From positions 53,425,374-53,489,373 of the forward strand of contig CM055098.1 of assembly GCA_029204225.1 (NCBI GenBank): 64,000 bases of DNA, written 5' to 3'. Position 1 is the stretch's first letter; the number at the start of each line of letters is the position of its first letter. This document shows positions 21,390 to 33,237 of the stretch, in pieces. The notes below the pieces were generated by a model that saw only the letters and a list, made by a program, of their open reading frames with translations, searched no databases and was not told the origin of the DNA. The position numbers were made by a program, and so were the translations under genes. The stretch comes from Diphasiastrum complanatum (Eukaryota; Streptophyta; Lycopodiopsida; Lycopodiales; Lycopodiaceae).

Positions 21390-24300
21390 TCCTCCCCTCG
21401 TTTGGAAAGTTGATTTCCTCATTAGGGCCAAACTAGACCTAGGATGTATGGCACGAGCTTAATTCATCGGCCTTAACAACTTTGAATTAAAAAAAAATAC
21501 ATTGGCAGTAGCACAGGAAAAGTGTAGATAAAGTTCACTTACGTAAAACCGGTGTAAAGTTGCAAGTGATTTATTGACAAACTTAAGAAAGATACCTGGA
21601 AGTTCCTTGAACTTCACAATGGCCATGAATGTTTATGTAGGAGGCATATTGCCAGGTAGTGCTTTTTGTGCCAATCTGGAGAAACGGCTATTGCGTTGGT
21701 TGTTCTACAGATAATCTACTAGTACTTCAGGGGCTCCCTCCTTAATTTTGTCTTCGTACTCCCAAGAAGCCTCAAAAAGTGGAGCCCGTAGCCACTTCAC
21801 TAGATATTCACGTTGAATTCCAGTTCGCTTTCTATGTGTCAATATTTGTTCTGGTACAAGCTGCCTCTTCATATCATCAAGTGTCATTGGTGGGTGACGG
21901 AGTTCGTGTTGCCGATCAAATCGCTCATCTGGTTTGTACCGTTTGAGTAATGAGATATGAAACATATTGTGTATATCCAAGCTGGATGGCAGCGCCAATC
22001 GGTAAGCCACTGGGTTGATCTTCTTGGTGACATAATATGGTCTTGCATAAGGTCGAACAAACTGATGAGAGAAACCTTTTGGTAACGCAATGTTCTTTGT
22101 GTTCAGCCATACTTGATCACCTTCCTCAAATTCCAGTTCTCGTCGATGTGGGTTTACGTCAGCTGCCATACTCCTTTGTGACTGCTCTAAAAATGACTTC
22201 ACCTCTGTCAGCTTTGTGTGCCACTCATTGATGAATTCCTCCACAGTGGGTACTGGTGTTTCCTGCACGCCTGTAAGAAAAGAGCTTGGAACAATCGGTA
22301 GCCGACCATTGCTTATCTCAAAGGGTGCCCTTCCAGTAGATCTGTTCACTTGGTTGTTATGTGCAAACTCGAGAATATCCAAGTAGTTGACCCAATCGGA
22401 TTGGTCCCAAGCGACATAATTTCGTAAACATTGTTCAACGTCGATTGACTCGTTCTGGTTGCCCATCTGTCAGAGGGTGATATGCAGTGCTAAAATTCAG
22501 TCCAGTTCCCATGAGGTGAAATAGACAAGTCCAAAACTTTTCGATGAACTTGGTGTCTCGGTCAGAAATAATCGTTCTAGGCAGTCACTGAACTTTTAGT
22601 TGGTACTAGATGAACTTGCTTTGTAAAGCGGTCAACCACCACATAAATTGAGTCGAAGCCTTGGCACCGTGGTAGTTGAACAATAAAATCCATGCTCACC
22701 GAATCCCATGGGTATGCTTGTACCGGTAATGGTTGGAGTAGTCCTGCTGGAGCTAACGGTTCCACCTTCACTTGTTGACATGTCGGGCATGTTTGCACAT
22801 AGGATTCAACGTCTGCCCACATACTTGGCCAGTAGAAGCCTCTTTTGAGAAGTTCATACATGCAATTCACCCCTGGATGTCCGGCGGCTAGTACGTCATG
22901 ATGTTCTCTCAAGACTTTCTTCCTCAGGTTGATGTTGTCTTGGACATATACTCTACGTTGTTTATAAACAACCATTTGATCTTTCCAAGTGAAATGTTTA
23001 TGAGGCTTTCCCAGCTAGAATTCGATCATTAAGTCCTTCGCCAACGCATCTGCACCATAATTCTCCCTGATTTCTTGGAATACGCCAGTCACCTGAGTTG
23101 TCATCGTTGCCATCAAGTGTTCCTGTCTACTTAGTGCGTCTGCCACATTGCTCTTTCCCGCTCTGTGTACAATGTCTATATTGAATTTTGAGAGAAAGTT
23201 TTGCCATCGCATTTGCTTTGGCATGAGCATACCTTGGGATGAGAAGTACTTGAGTGATACATTATCAGTGAACACCTTAAAGGGTTTTCCTGCCACATAA
23301 TGTCTCCAATGCTCCACTGCTTGAACTACTGCGACCATTTCTATTTCATGAGTTGGCCATCGTCGCTCTACGTCACTCAATTTCTTTGAAAAATATGCAA
23401 CATGTTTTCTGTCTTGCATCAGCACGGCCCCAATAGCAAAGTTCGACGCGTCTGTATGTATTTCAAAAGGTTTGCTAAAGTCCGGTAAGGCAAGGATGGG
23501 TTCTTGAGTGATCTGTCGTTTTAGTTCTTGGAACGCTGCTTCACATTCCGGTGTCCATGTCATCTTTAGATGAGGCTTGGTCTGCTCCAACAGTGGTGCC
23601 ACAATTTTGCTAAATGCCTCAATGAATCTCCTGTAAAAGTTACATAAGCCCACAAAGTATTTGATGCCGTGAACAGTTTTAGGAGCCAGCCAATCCAAGA
23701 TAGTCTTGATCTTCTTAGGATCCATCCGAATTCGTTTGTAGCCTATAACATGTCCAAGGAAATCAACTTCCTCTACCACAAATTCACATTTTTCTCTTTT
23801 TGCGAACAAGCTGTTCTTCCTCAGTCGTTGGAGGACAGTCCTTAAATGTTTAATGTGATCTTTGAGGCTACGACTAAACACCAAGATGTCGTCAATGTAC
23901 ACAATGACAAATTCATCTAAGTAGTCTTGAAAAATGTTGTTCATCAACGTGCAAAAAGTGGCTGGTGCCTTTGTTAGACCGAACGACATCACCCTGAATT
24001 CGTGTCCCCCATACCGTGTTCGAAAAGCCGTTTTGTGCTCATCGCCTTTAGCTATTCAAATTTGGTAATATCCAGATCTAAGATCTATTCGGCTAAAATA
24101 TCTGGCGTGTGTGAGCTGGTCGAACAGGTCATCAATTCTAGGCATGGGATACTTGTTCTTGATGGTACCTTTGTTGAGCATGCGGTAATCCACACTCATC
24201 CGCAGTGTCTTGTCCGCCTTTTCCACGAATAATACTGGGGCTCCAAAAGGCAAAGCACTGGGTCTAATGAATCCTTTGTCTATCAATTTACCAAGTTGTC

Positions 24301-24415
24301 ATTTTAGTTCCACCAACTCTTCTTGGGACATCCGATAGGGGGCTCGTGAAGTTGGTTCTGTTCCTGGTACCAACTCAATCATATGGTCCACTGGTCTTCG
24401 AGGAGGTAACTTAGT
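21390..24415 (-). mobile_element. Chromodomain gypsy body E3, 5'-truncated
   Basis: Reads from the RT region (about 24400) to the chromodomain and polypurine tract. Protease, leader and 5' LTR are missing: similarity stops at about 24415 within the protease-RT linker and unrelated sequence follows. Confidence 0.8.
21705..24400 (-). pseudogene. Ty3/gypsy pol of E3 (RT, RNase H, integrase, chromodomain)
   Basis: Four open pieces in order: the start of RT (24056-24286), RT and RNase H with VYIDDILVFSRS (23015-23992), the integrase zinc finger with [11 protein letters not shown] and CPTCQQ (22577-22975), and the end of integrase plus chromodomain tail (21705-22466). About 53 bases that E1 has inside the integrase core are missing near 22582, further indels near 22440 break the frame, and a stop interrupts near 24056. 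Catalytic RT residues remain but integrase is destroyed. Confidence 0.85.
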
Positions 24416-24593
24416 TAGTTCTTTTGATGAGCACATGAATCAAGAGATCAATGCATCTAAATCTAGCTCATGTACCTTTTTGCAAAAACGTACCAACGAT
24501 AAAAATGAGCTTCCACTGAATGAAAAATTTGAAGCCATGGGAGACATGTTGGTGCTATGTATGAGAATAATAATATAGATAGATACAATGAAG
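24416..24593. other. Unassigned spacer between E3 and copia LTR
   Basis: There is a short open stretch on the plus strand (SSFDEHMNQEINASKS and following, about 55 codons). I recognise no family. It is the flank into which the copia element or the E3 truncation point falls. Confidence 0.3.
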
Positions 24594-25017
24594 TGTTGGA
24601 TTAATATGAATAATTGATCTTTATTCTACATCCATTCATCTATCTAGTTTTATAGTTTTACTCATGTTTTTACACAGTCTGCAAAACTACATGGAAATGG
24701 CTAACAGGCGGGTTCCGAAGGTGTTCGAACTATCGAATGTTAACAAAACTTGTTTTCACTCGTTCTGAAGCCCAACTTGATAAGTGATAGCGCAGTGTAG
24801 CTAGATGCCAATTGTGATATGTGACAATACATCTTTACTTTTCATTAAGTCATCAAATTATTGATAGAATAACTTGCAGATGGATTCACAAAGCAACAAT
24901 TGTTCGATAGCTCGCGTATTTCTACAATCTGTGCAACAATAGAAATATTTACATACAACAAGTGAAAGGATTTGAATTAGCTATAGGATTAGGGAGAGAG
25001 AAAATGGAAATCCAACA
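24594..25017 (-). repeat. Ty1/copia LTR
   Basis: A 424-bp unit with TGTTGGAT...ATCCAACA ends. On the minus strand it is preceded by a purine run (AAGAAGGGGGG, about 25018-25028), a polypurine tract, and before that by the end of a copia polyprotein. It is therefore the 3' LTR of a minus-strand copia element. Confidence 0.75.
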
Positions 25018-25698
25018 CCCCCCTTCTTAATCTGGATCCTTGATTGTCAAATTCAAGATTACACAGAAATTCTTGTGTGCCTCTTGATTTAATCCTTTTG
25101 TAAATATGTCAATTGCCATGTACTGTGTTTTGCAAAATATTAGATTTATGCAAAATCAAGCCTGGTGGAGATCATTGCATACATGAGGGATTTGATAATT
25201 GACTGATATATCGAGTATATATGATATATTGGCATAAGATAACATGAATAAAATGGAAGCGATTCAGACTTTAACATGAGCTCCTCCCACACCCTTGGTT
25301 TTTTGAGTATTTCCCACCTTCTATGGCCAAGTGAAAGGATCTGAATTAGCTATAGGATTAGGGAGAGAGAAAGTGGAAATCCAACACCCCCTTCTTAATC
25401 TGGATCCTTGATTGTCATATTCAAGATTACATAGAAATTCTTGTGTGCCTCCTGATTTAATCCTTTTGTAAATATGTCAATTGCCATGTATTGTGTTCTG
25501 CAAAACTTTAGACTTATGCAAAATCAAGCTTGGTGGAGATCATTGCATACATGAGGGATTTGATAATTGACTGATATAATGAGTATATATGATATATTGG
25601 CATAAGATAAGATGAATAAAATGGAAGCGATTCAAACTTTAACATGATCTCCTCCCACACCCTTGGTTTTTTGAGTATTTCCCACCTTCTATGGCCAA
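24961..25698 (-). repeat. 369-bp tandem duplication across copia LTR / pol end
   Basis: Units 24961-25329 and 25330-25698 are near-identical and meet without spacer. Each holds 57 bp of LTR, the polypurine tract, the copia pol end and about 100 bp of further sequence. Confidence 0.85.
25025..25200 (-). pseudogene. Ty1/copia polyprotein 3' end fragment
   Basis: On the minus strand the reading is SIIKSLMYAMISTRLDFA, the copia connection region (usually GSLMYAMVCTRPDIA), then after a gap CKTQYMAIDIFTKGLNQEA, the typical copia C-terminus (ADIFTKxL), then a stop and the polypurine tract. Most of RNase H is deleted between the two blocks. A second copy lies at about 25394-25570 in the tandem duplication. 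Confidence 0.65.
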
Positions 25699-26285
25699 GT
25701 ATAAGTAGCCACCTCTAAACATCTTAACTTAGGCCTTCGAGATCATTATTACATGTTATGGTTGATAATATCAGCTCATTTGGGAATTAGGATCCAAAAA
25801 CACTCTTAAACATTAAATTGGGAGAATTTCGACATCAAAAGCCTCTTGTCTATATGATTCTATTTGAAAAACAATCACTACATGTTGTGCTATCGTGATT
25901 GAAGAATCATGTTGTAATACACATATAGAATATTAGAATAATTGTATTCTAAGTTTGTTAAAGTGTAGCAAGATAAAGACAAAGTTATAATAGATGCAAA
26001 AAATAAATTGTTAATTCCTACATCAAAAACTTTTAACCATGATATTTTTAGAAGATCCAAAAGATCTTTATCAAAGCTTATTACTTTTATGTTTCTCGAA
26101 TTTACAAGTTATGTCTTTACAAGTAATGTCATGGAAATTCAAGAGGCAATGCATAAGGAGAAATGCATCTTGATTTCCAACGAGTACTCAAACCTTGTTT
26201 CTAAGAGAATTTAGATGCCAAGATAACCAATTGAGCCAATTGCATTAGATTGCATAAGGAGAAATGACATAAAGATATAAACACA
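25699..26285. other. No recognisable gene
   Basis: AT-rich sequence with one 68-codon ORF without motifs. Possibly eroded copia sequence, given the RT start that follows. Confidence 0.35.
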
Positions 26286-26289
26286 AGGA

Positions 26290-26420
26290 GTACACTTTCA
26301 TCATGCACAATCAAACTTGGGAGTTACATGAACTTCCACCTAAAGGCTTTGAAGGTATCTAGTCAAGTTGAAAGCAAATGGTTCAATTGCTCAATTCATC
26401 AATATGAATAAAACATTATT
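26290..26420 (+). pseudogene. Ty1/copia RT N-terminal fragment
   Basis: Reads TWELHELPPKGFEGI then, after stops, VKLKANGSIAQFINMNKTL. These are the first two blocks of copia RT (xTWxLVxLPxG... and VKxxADGSIxRxKARLVAKG). The similarity ends where sequence of the wound-induced-protein pseudogene begins (26421). Confidence 0.55.
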
Positions 26421-26950
26421 AGCAAAGGAGAAGGTGCCCAAAGGGTCAGCTCTAGTGAACTTGCACATGAGATTGCACTGTGATGGTGGGCCATGGAAGC
26501 ACCATTTTAGATCGTCAAAAATCACACCCTACACTAGCCTCATCCCCCCAGCTTCAAGTGCTTCATACAAGTCCAAAACTATATCTACTAGTTGCGTCAG
26601 GCCTTTCTCTTCCTTTGTAACCTTCACTACATTGCTATTCACAGAAGTTTAAGACAACGTACATAACTTGTCATTGAGCCCATACTGAAATCAAAGAAAA
26701 TTGGAGGCATGAATCCTTATTTGTCACTGATGATAATCAGTTTTCAATGCTTAAGAAGCATGACACCCATCCCAATGTCTTTCATAGTTGCACTTTAGAT
26801 TTCCCCTCTAAAGGTGCAATGAATGCTTGGTGGAGATGAGCTCAACAACAGAAACTCCATCAAAGGGACTCAAAAATTATGTTGTAAACAAAGACTTGTG
26901 AATTGCTAGCTATTTTCACAATAGCTCAGTTCAAGGTGTGCACTCATAGC
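26421..26950 (-). pseudogene. Wound-induced-protein-like pseudogene
   Basis: Matches 30420-30870, which is the N-terminal half plus 5' flank of the intact gene at 30126-30686. The codons for the C-terminal half are absent; the break falls at the GTF block, next to the copia RT fragment. Numerous substitutions and stops, plus an extra 80-100 bases in the 5' flank (about 26755-26860), show it is old and dead. Confidence 0.7.
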
Positions 26951-29685
26951 AATATCCTTCTAAGTTATATGACTACAACTGCTTCAATTTAGGCCAACAT
27001 AAGTAGATTTCTCTTACAGTAAGCCTTGGACCCCAAAGAGGCCAAGAGCTATGAAGGGTTTGGTGTCCAAAGGTAGCCTATGAATTTGAACCACTTGTCT
27101 CTTTTCTAGGATTGTTTATGCTAGTCAAATTTTCAGTAGAACATAGGTTAGGCTTTGGTAGAGGCAGCTTCTGACAATCCTTGTTCTCATGGCATAGTTA
27201 CAGCATTTTGACATTTGTATCACCTTCCTCCCAACGGGGTTGATCTGTATTGAGAATTTGGAGTTACAATAACCTTGAGAGGTCCCATGCACTCCAATTA
27301 TGACTTGTGGAGTGGTGCATGGTTTTTGACAACTATATGCATGTCAAGGAATACCGATAGTACTTGTTATTGAGTTTAGTAAAGAATCAAAATTTTTGAG
27401 TGAATATTTCTAGGCTCTAGGCATCTACATATACCTACATAAACTTGCTATGCTCCACTTTTAGACACTGGATTTCAATTATCAGAAACCTCTTCTCTCT
27501 TGTATTCATTCGTCGTGGCTCAGGAGTGAAGCTATCAAGTATTGATCTTCAATTTTTCTTAGCTTGGGTGGCTTAACTCCACATCTATCCTTTTGGAGTT
27601 TGTTATAAGATCTTTAGAATCTACAAAAGGGCTTTTTTCATGACCATAAACTATATTTCACTTGGAATTTGGTTATTTAGAGTTTTTTAAAAGATAATCA
27701 AGGTTATAGCTTGGAATTAATTAAATATACTATATGTTAAAAAATCTAGGGAAAGTACTTCTTGTTGCCTATACAGTAGACTATAATTTAATGATTGCAT
27801 GCCAATTATAATCACATTACAAACTTAAGGCTATGATTTTGGTCAAAACTAGTCTTTTTGTTTTGACTAAAATTTGATAGTAAAAGTTGGTGTAGAGTAA
27901 AATTAGAGCTTTCATTACATGGTTAAGGTTGATTTGAGGTTTTCAAGTTCTATAGTCATTTGCATGAGAGAAATATCCATCAAAAACTAGTACAAAATAT
28001 TTGTTTTTGATAAATAAATTTAAACATGATTTTTGTAATGTCTTTTTACTTTTTGATAGATTGAATGCATTTCTTTGCTATAGACTTTGCATGATGCTCT
28101 TTGAGATGAATTGAAGCTATTCAGTAGTTGTGATCAAGATCAATAGACTATAGGAACTATATAGAAGGTTAAAAGTCCAAATCAGTGTAGTTTTATGACA
28201 TTTCTTGCACTCTTAGCTCTTTTTATGATTCATGTAGACTAAAAAAGAAGTTGACCCCTATTTTGGTGGTGGGAGGCTTAAGCACCAATCTTTTGAACTT
28301 TTCATACTTGGCACCCTCCAAGAAAGCATGAAACACTTGCTCTAATCCCACATGTCATTATTGAAGTTGTATAGGTCTCTAATGAACCTTCTTAGAGTGC
28401 TTGCGATGTCTCTTTGTTAACATGTGAAGCTTGGCTCATTCTCAAGATATCACCTCATAAGATGTGCCCTCCTACAAGAGTTTTGGGAATTTAATGCTTG
28501 CATGTGGGCAATATGACCTATGATGACATGGTAGCCCCTTTGCTAACCTCACCTCCCTCTTTACAATGCCCAATTTGGTTTTCTATAGTAAAAGTTACCA
28601 TCGTCAAATGCTAAGCAATTTTAGAGCAAAATTGTCAAATTTTCAAAGATGTTCTGATTGCTTGTCTAAATGTAAGTAATAGGTTGCTTTTCCTCTACTC
28701 AAAAACCATTTTCACATCACTTTGTGTGTTTTGGCACATAGTGAGTTACAATAGGCTAAGAAATGAAGATTCATGCTTGAATACAATTTTTGTAAAGTTT
28801 TGTTACAAAAATTGAAAATTACAGTTCAGATTGCAATTTACATAAGAAGTGATTCAATGGGAAGTCGCTACATGGCAGTATAATGCATGTGGACCATGCT
28901 AGAATTCATGATGAATTGGAATGAATTGGCAATGGAATGGGATATTGATGGTATAGATAAATTTTGATTACTTTTCAATTGATAACAACAAAAGTCAAAA
29001 TTACTAATTTTGTAAAAACAAAATTGTTACGATATTTTGTATCAATATCCTTTTATTATTGATTATTTGAAATTGGCTTAATGAAGTGAAATAAATTTAT
29101 TGAGTCAAATTTCAGTTTGAATTTGAGGTCATACTTATTTTCACGTAAGTTGGAAATATTTTTAAATTTATCAACTAATAATAACAATGATTATAATAGG
29201 TAATCAATAATGATGGACATGATCGCAGGTCCAAGTGGAGTGGCTACAATGTCAATTTATCTTCATATTTGCGATAATGGCTTCGTCGAGGTTGAGTTTC
29301 CAACTTGAACCTATATTTGGGAGAAAAGAAAGAGAATAAACCTAACTTAGTAGACAACTGGCTAAGAAGATTAGTAGTTATTTTAGTCTTCACATAATTT
29401 CAAAATAAGAGAAAATTGCAAGTGCAGGTCTATTCTTTTGTGGTTAAGGCATCATCATATGAGGTGGCATGATCTACAGTCGAAACTCACTACATTGGGA
29501 TGTGTTCATGGATAATTTCAGAAAATAATTTGTTTTGGTGGACGATTTAAATTACTATAAAATATTCATTAATTGCAAAATGTGGAGTTCGGAATTTTAT
29601 CACCAAAATGGATATGGAATAAGATATCATCTTTTGATTCTAAACTATCCCTCTTAAGATATTGAGGCAAGAAAATATATATTCA
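26951..29685. other. Long AT-rich region without a recognisable gene
   Basis: About 2.7 kb with no ORF above 60 codons and no motif I can name on either strand. Composition and position between two copia RT pieces suggest eroded retroelement sequence. I see no repeats with clear ends. Confidence 0.4.
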
Positions 29686-29689
29686 CCAA

Positions 29690-30090
29690 CCACATCAATA
29701 CATGGTTCTAGGAAAGAAAAGATTGTTTTGCATGTTCAAATTAAGGCTTTGTATTGTCTCAAATATGGGCCTTGTGCTAAGTATCATGGCATTCATGTTT
29801 TCTTTTTACAATTTGAAGAGTAAACTTGACTTCACATGCCTCTATAAAAGATACTGTTATCATAAGTTTATATATTGATGACTTGATAATCACTTGAAAT
29901 GTTCAATTGTTGATTAGAGAAGTAAAAACCCACTTCCACTCATTTTGACACGAAAGACTCGCATTATTGCTAGGGCATTGAAATAGCTAAAAGTCATAAT
30001 ACAACTTTTCTTTCACAAATAAAATCTATTTTGAAGTTGCTCAAGAGTGTGATTAAACAATTGTAATCCAATGATATGTTGTGGTCTATA
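29690..30090 (+). pseudogene. Ty1/copia RT fragment (catalytic region)
   Basis: In broken frames the plus strand reads a YIDDLIIT block (the copia YVDDxxxT site) near 29870-29895, then GIEIAKSHNTTFLSQIKSIL and LLKSV followed by NNCNPM, the usual order after the active site. Stops and shifts are frequent. It ends just before the stop codon of the wound-induced-protein gene on the other strand. Confidence 0.6.
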
Positions 30091-30125
30091 TACATTGTGT
30101 GGTTGAATATGATCACACTAGAATC

Positions 30126-30686
30126 TTAGATGGCCAAGACGAGGCCAGGAAAGGATTTGCCTGTGACATTGGAGAGCTTGCTTTGCCAAACAATGGAGCT
30201 GCAATTGAGAGAGTGGCTAGGAACGTGGGCGACTGTGTTGAAGTTGGTGGTGGCAGTAATAGTGAGAGTGGTGTTGAAATATTCTCGCAACTGTGTGACA
30301 ATTCCGTCCTTCACAGTCCAGGCATGTACCCACCATACATCACTGGATGAGGATTCCTGTTTACCTTCCACTAGCACCTTGTTGTTATCAATGGCACACA
30401 CCCGCAATGGCACAAAGGCAAAGGTGCCCAAAGCATCACCTCCAGTGAGCACGCGCATGAGATTGTGCTGCGATGGAGGGCCATGGAACCACCATTCCAG
30501 ATCTTCAGCAATCACAGCCTGCACTGGCTTCGCATCCCTAGCTTCAAGTGCTTCATACAGGCCTAAAACTATATCTACTGGCTGCATCAGGCCTCCCTCT
30601 TCCTTTGTAACCTTCCATGCCCTACTCTTCACCTTTTGCAGACTCTTGGCTGGCTTTCTTGCTAGTTCACCAGATTTCTGATCCAT
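30126..30686 (-). CDS. Wound-induced protein 1-like (SnoaL/NTF2-fold family)
   Basis: A 186-codon uninterrupted ORF of the plant wound-induced protein family, small soluble proteins with an NTF2-like fold; the biochemical role of the family is not well defined. A basic N-terminal stretch (about residues 1-28) is followed by VDIVLGLYEALEARD (about 37-51), the block LEWWFHGPPSQHNLMRVLTG (about 64-83), WWVHAWTVKDGIVTQLREYF and the canonical C-terminus SFPGLVLAI just before the stop. The start at 30686 is the first Met of the open frame; an inner Met before QPVDIV would give a protein lacking the basic stretch. No intron is seen. The opposite-strand ORF of 183 codons is a shadow. A pseudogene lies at 26421-26950. 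This is the best-preserved host gene in the window. Confidence 0.88.
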   Translation of the reverse strand: MDQKSGELARKPAKSLQKVKSRAWKVTKEEGGLMQPVDIVLGLYEALEARDAKPVQAVIAEDLEWWFHGPPSQHNLMRVLTGGDALGTFAFVPLRVCAIDNNKVLVEGKQESSSSDVWWVHAWTVKDGIVTQLREYFNTTLTITATTNFNTVAHVPSHSLNCSSIVWQSKLSNVTGKSFPGLVLAI

Positions 30687-31430
30687 TCTGTTGCTATGAA
30701 CACAATTCTTAATTTAGGACTTGAACCAAAGAAAGCTTACTTAGGCATGAATCCTTACAAGCTGCCAATAATTGTCGGTTTTCGGTGTTTAAGAAGCCCA
30801 TGAGCTCAACAGTGGCAACTTCGTCAAAGACTTGTGAATTGCCAGGTATTTTCACAATAGCTCAGCTCAGGGTTTCTGAGTTGTATGCCTGAAGTTGTTG
30901 AATTTCACACCTTCAGCTCTAACCTCCAAAAGTAAGAGTGACTATCTTTATCTTGTAACTCCTCTGAACTTAGATTTAGACTAATATATTGAAGACCAAA
31001 AAGCAGCAATGCGATGCAAGCTTGAAGAAAGTTGGGCAAAGATGAGGAGGAGTCGAGGTGACAGTAGAGGCAGGAAAATTTGCAACTGATCTCAAACGTG
31101 ACAGCTTCTGAATGCACTGCATTCTTTTCTTTGTATTGCATTCATGCACTAAGTTTCATATTTCAACACTTTATATGTTAGTAGTTGAGAGAAATCTTGT
31201 TGTAGAAAAGATATTTCTGAATATTGGTAGTATGGTTCGAAGTTTTGCAACGGTTTTGGATTTCTGCCTGTGATAGAAGTACAGGTGAAGAAGATCTTAT
31301 GTTGAATCCTGATATTGTGAATTGCCCCAAAAAGTGAGTTGCCCCAAAAAGTGGGACCCCTTGATTATCCTTGGATATATTACCCTATTCATCTACTTTT
31401 AATATTGTAACCATGTGTGAATTTGATGGG
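30687..31430. other. 5' flank of the wound-induced-protein gene
   Basis: No confident promoter element. Part of it (to about 30870) is conserved in the pseudogene at 26.4 kb, so at least 180 bases of 5' flank moved with the gene. A 78-codon minus-strand ORF at 30905-31141 has no motif and could be 5' leader. A short direct repeat (TTGCCCCAAAAAGTG) is at about 31322-31353. Confidence 0.4.
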
Positions 31431-31779
31431 AGTTTGTCTTTAGTAATTTCCAAGAATAGATAAATCGAGATGGCCGAAGAAATTGCAAATCAAGCTGCAA
31501 ATCTAAGTGCAGAATCCTATATATGGTGATTTGCTAGCAATTGAGTACGGAACAAATGATATGAATAATCAGATTAATTTAAGAGATAAGCAAATGGAAG
31601 TTCTTTTGAACCAGGTCAACTTACTCGGGAGAGAAGAAGGAGAAGAGACTGAAAGTCATAGAAGACTGGCTCGTTAAGTGGAGCGGTTGCTTCAGCCTGC
31701 ATGGAGTTCTAGATGAGAAGAAGATTGAAAGCATTATGTTGTTCTTACGCGAGAAAGCGTCATCGTGGTGGCGAGATTT

Positions 31780-32310
31780 ACCGGTGATGAAGCCAACTAT
31801 AGAATTTCATGTCCATACAGATGCTTCTAAGTATGTCATAGGGAGTGTTCTGACATAGCTTGGGGATTACAAGAAGGATTACCCGATTTATTTCGCCAAT
31901 AGGCAGTTGATTCTCACGGAGATGACCTATGCGACCACCAAATGAGAAGCGCTAGCCATAATATATAGTGTGAAGAAATTCCGCCATTACCTGCTAGCTG
32001 ATCCGTTCGTCTTCTTCGTAGATCATCAAGCCCTACTATATCTGGTAAATAGACCATGCACGACCGGATGGATCACCCGATGGCTGCTGCTTCTCCAAGC
32101 ATTCGACTTTAAAATAGTTGTTTGCAAAGGGAAACAACATTATCTGGCCGATCACCTCTCACGGATCCGCAATGTTCCTGAGAGTAGAGAGGTCGATGAT
32201 GAACTCCCTGACGCCATCCTATTCCACGTCGATGCTGTCCCTGAGTGTGCTACCAACATCGTTGGATATCATATGTCAAGATGTCCTACCCCTGAGATGA
32301 GCAAGATAGA
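31780..32310 (+). pseudogene. Ty3/gypsy RNase H fragment (family G)
   Basis: Reads IEFHVHTDASKYVIGSVLT, then KKDYPIYFANRQL, EALAIIYSVKKFRHYLL, VDHQALLYLVNRPC and KGKQHYLADHLSR, the ordered blocks of gypsy RNase H. It is followed by DDELPDAILFHVDAVPE, which nearly repeats DDELPDATLFYVEAVPD of the pol at 36.9-38.8 kb, so both belong to one family. Two in-frame stops (about 31857 and 31943) interrupt it. RT and integrase are missing. Confidence 0.75.
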
Positions 32311-32479
32311 ATGATGCAGGTTAGTCATTAAATTTGCATAGTTATTCTCGCCGACCTGCAAGGCAAATTGTTCGACACGCGTGTTAACAACAGTAGGTTG
32401 CGTCGCTACTACCTAGCTGATGTTGAGCTTAGGGATGTGCCTGCAACGCCATCCTCATTGTCTTCTTCTGCTCATGATC

Positions 32480-33225
32480 AGCCATCCACACTCCATTAGA
32501 TAGCCTAGGTAGGTGTAGTTAATTTACCTTGTCCAGTCTGTCGAGGTAGATAAGTAGATAGTTGTCGATAAGAGTAGATAGCTGAGTAGAATAGTTAGTT
32601 GTTGATTGAAGTCTAGATTTAGGTAATTAGGAGATGTATCCTAGGTGACCCGATCAGATCTAGAATAGGTGACTCTTAAGATAGGTTAGTTGGGCTAGAT
32701 TAGATCCACTTACCTAGGTTAGTCTTAGTTTAGATCGATCAGTTAGATAGGCCTATTGAGCTAGAGTAAGCCTAGGTAAATAACGTTCGATTAGACGACC
32801 CTAACCCCATAGCCAATTAGACATAAATAATTAGTCAGGTAGAATCTTAGACTAGTTAAACAGCTCAGATTAGTTAGGATAGACTTAGGATTAGTTATCC
32901 ATAAAATAACAGATCGTGATCCATAGATTAGGGGAGCTATTGACCATGACCCATAGATTAGATTATCTCCATACTTAGATAGTTAGGCTGATCAGATAGA
33001 CGGATAGGTCAGCCAATAGTATAGACTAGATTAGGTAAGTCTAGATTAGGCAGATAGTCTAAGTTAGAAGTGAGGTAAACTAGGCTTACTTGTAGATCGA
33101 TCCGATTAGACTAGATTGCTACCCACTAGCATAGTTTAGACATAAATTTAAGATAGGTTAATTGGACAGTAGGATAGATAGGAATTTGGTCAAGCTAGAT
33201 AGGGCAGACACGTTGCCGATAGATC
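32480..33225 (+). repeat. TAG-rich low-complexity tract
   Basis: About 750 bases in which TAGAT, TAGGT, TTAGTT and GATAG recur on the plus strand without a fixed period. It follows the gypsy RNase H fragment and precedes a TATA-like site, so it may be an eroded LTR upstream half. No ORF. Confidence 0.55.
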
Positions 33226-33229
33226 CTTG

Positions 33230-33237
33230 TATATAAG
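33230..33237 (+). promoter_or_regulatory. TATA-box-like site
   Basis: TATATAAG after the TAG-rich tract and before a pyrimidine-rich stretch (33245-33310). This would suit an LTR promoter. There is no host gene downstream that would use it. Confidence 0.35.

Noticed and set aside
30130-30681. 183-codon plus-strand ORF
   Set aside because: Exact shadow of the wound-induced-protein gene on the other strand; the minus frame carries the family motifs.
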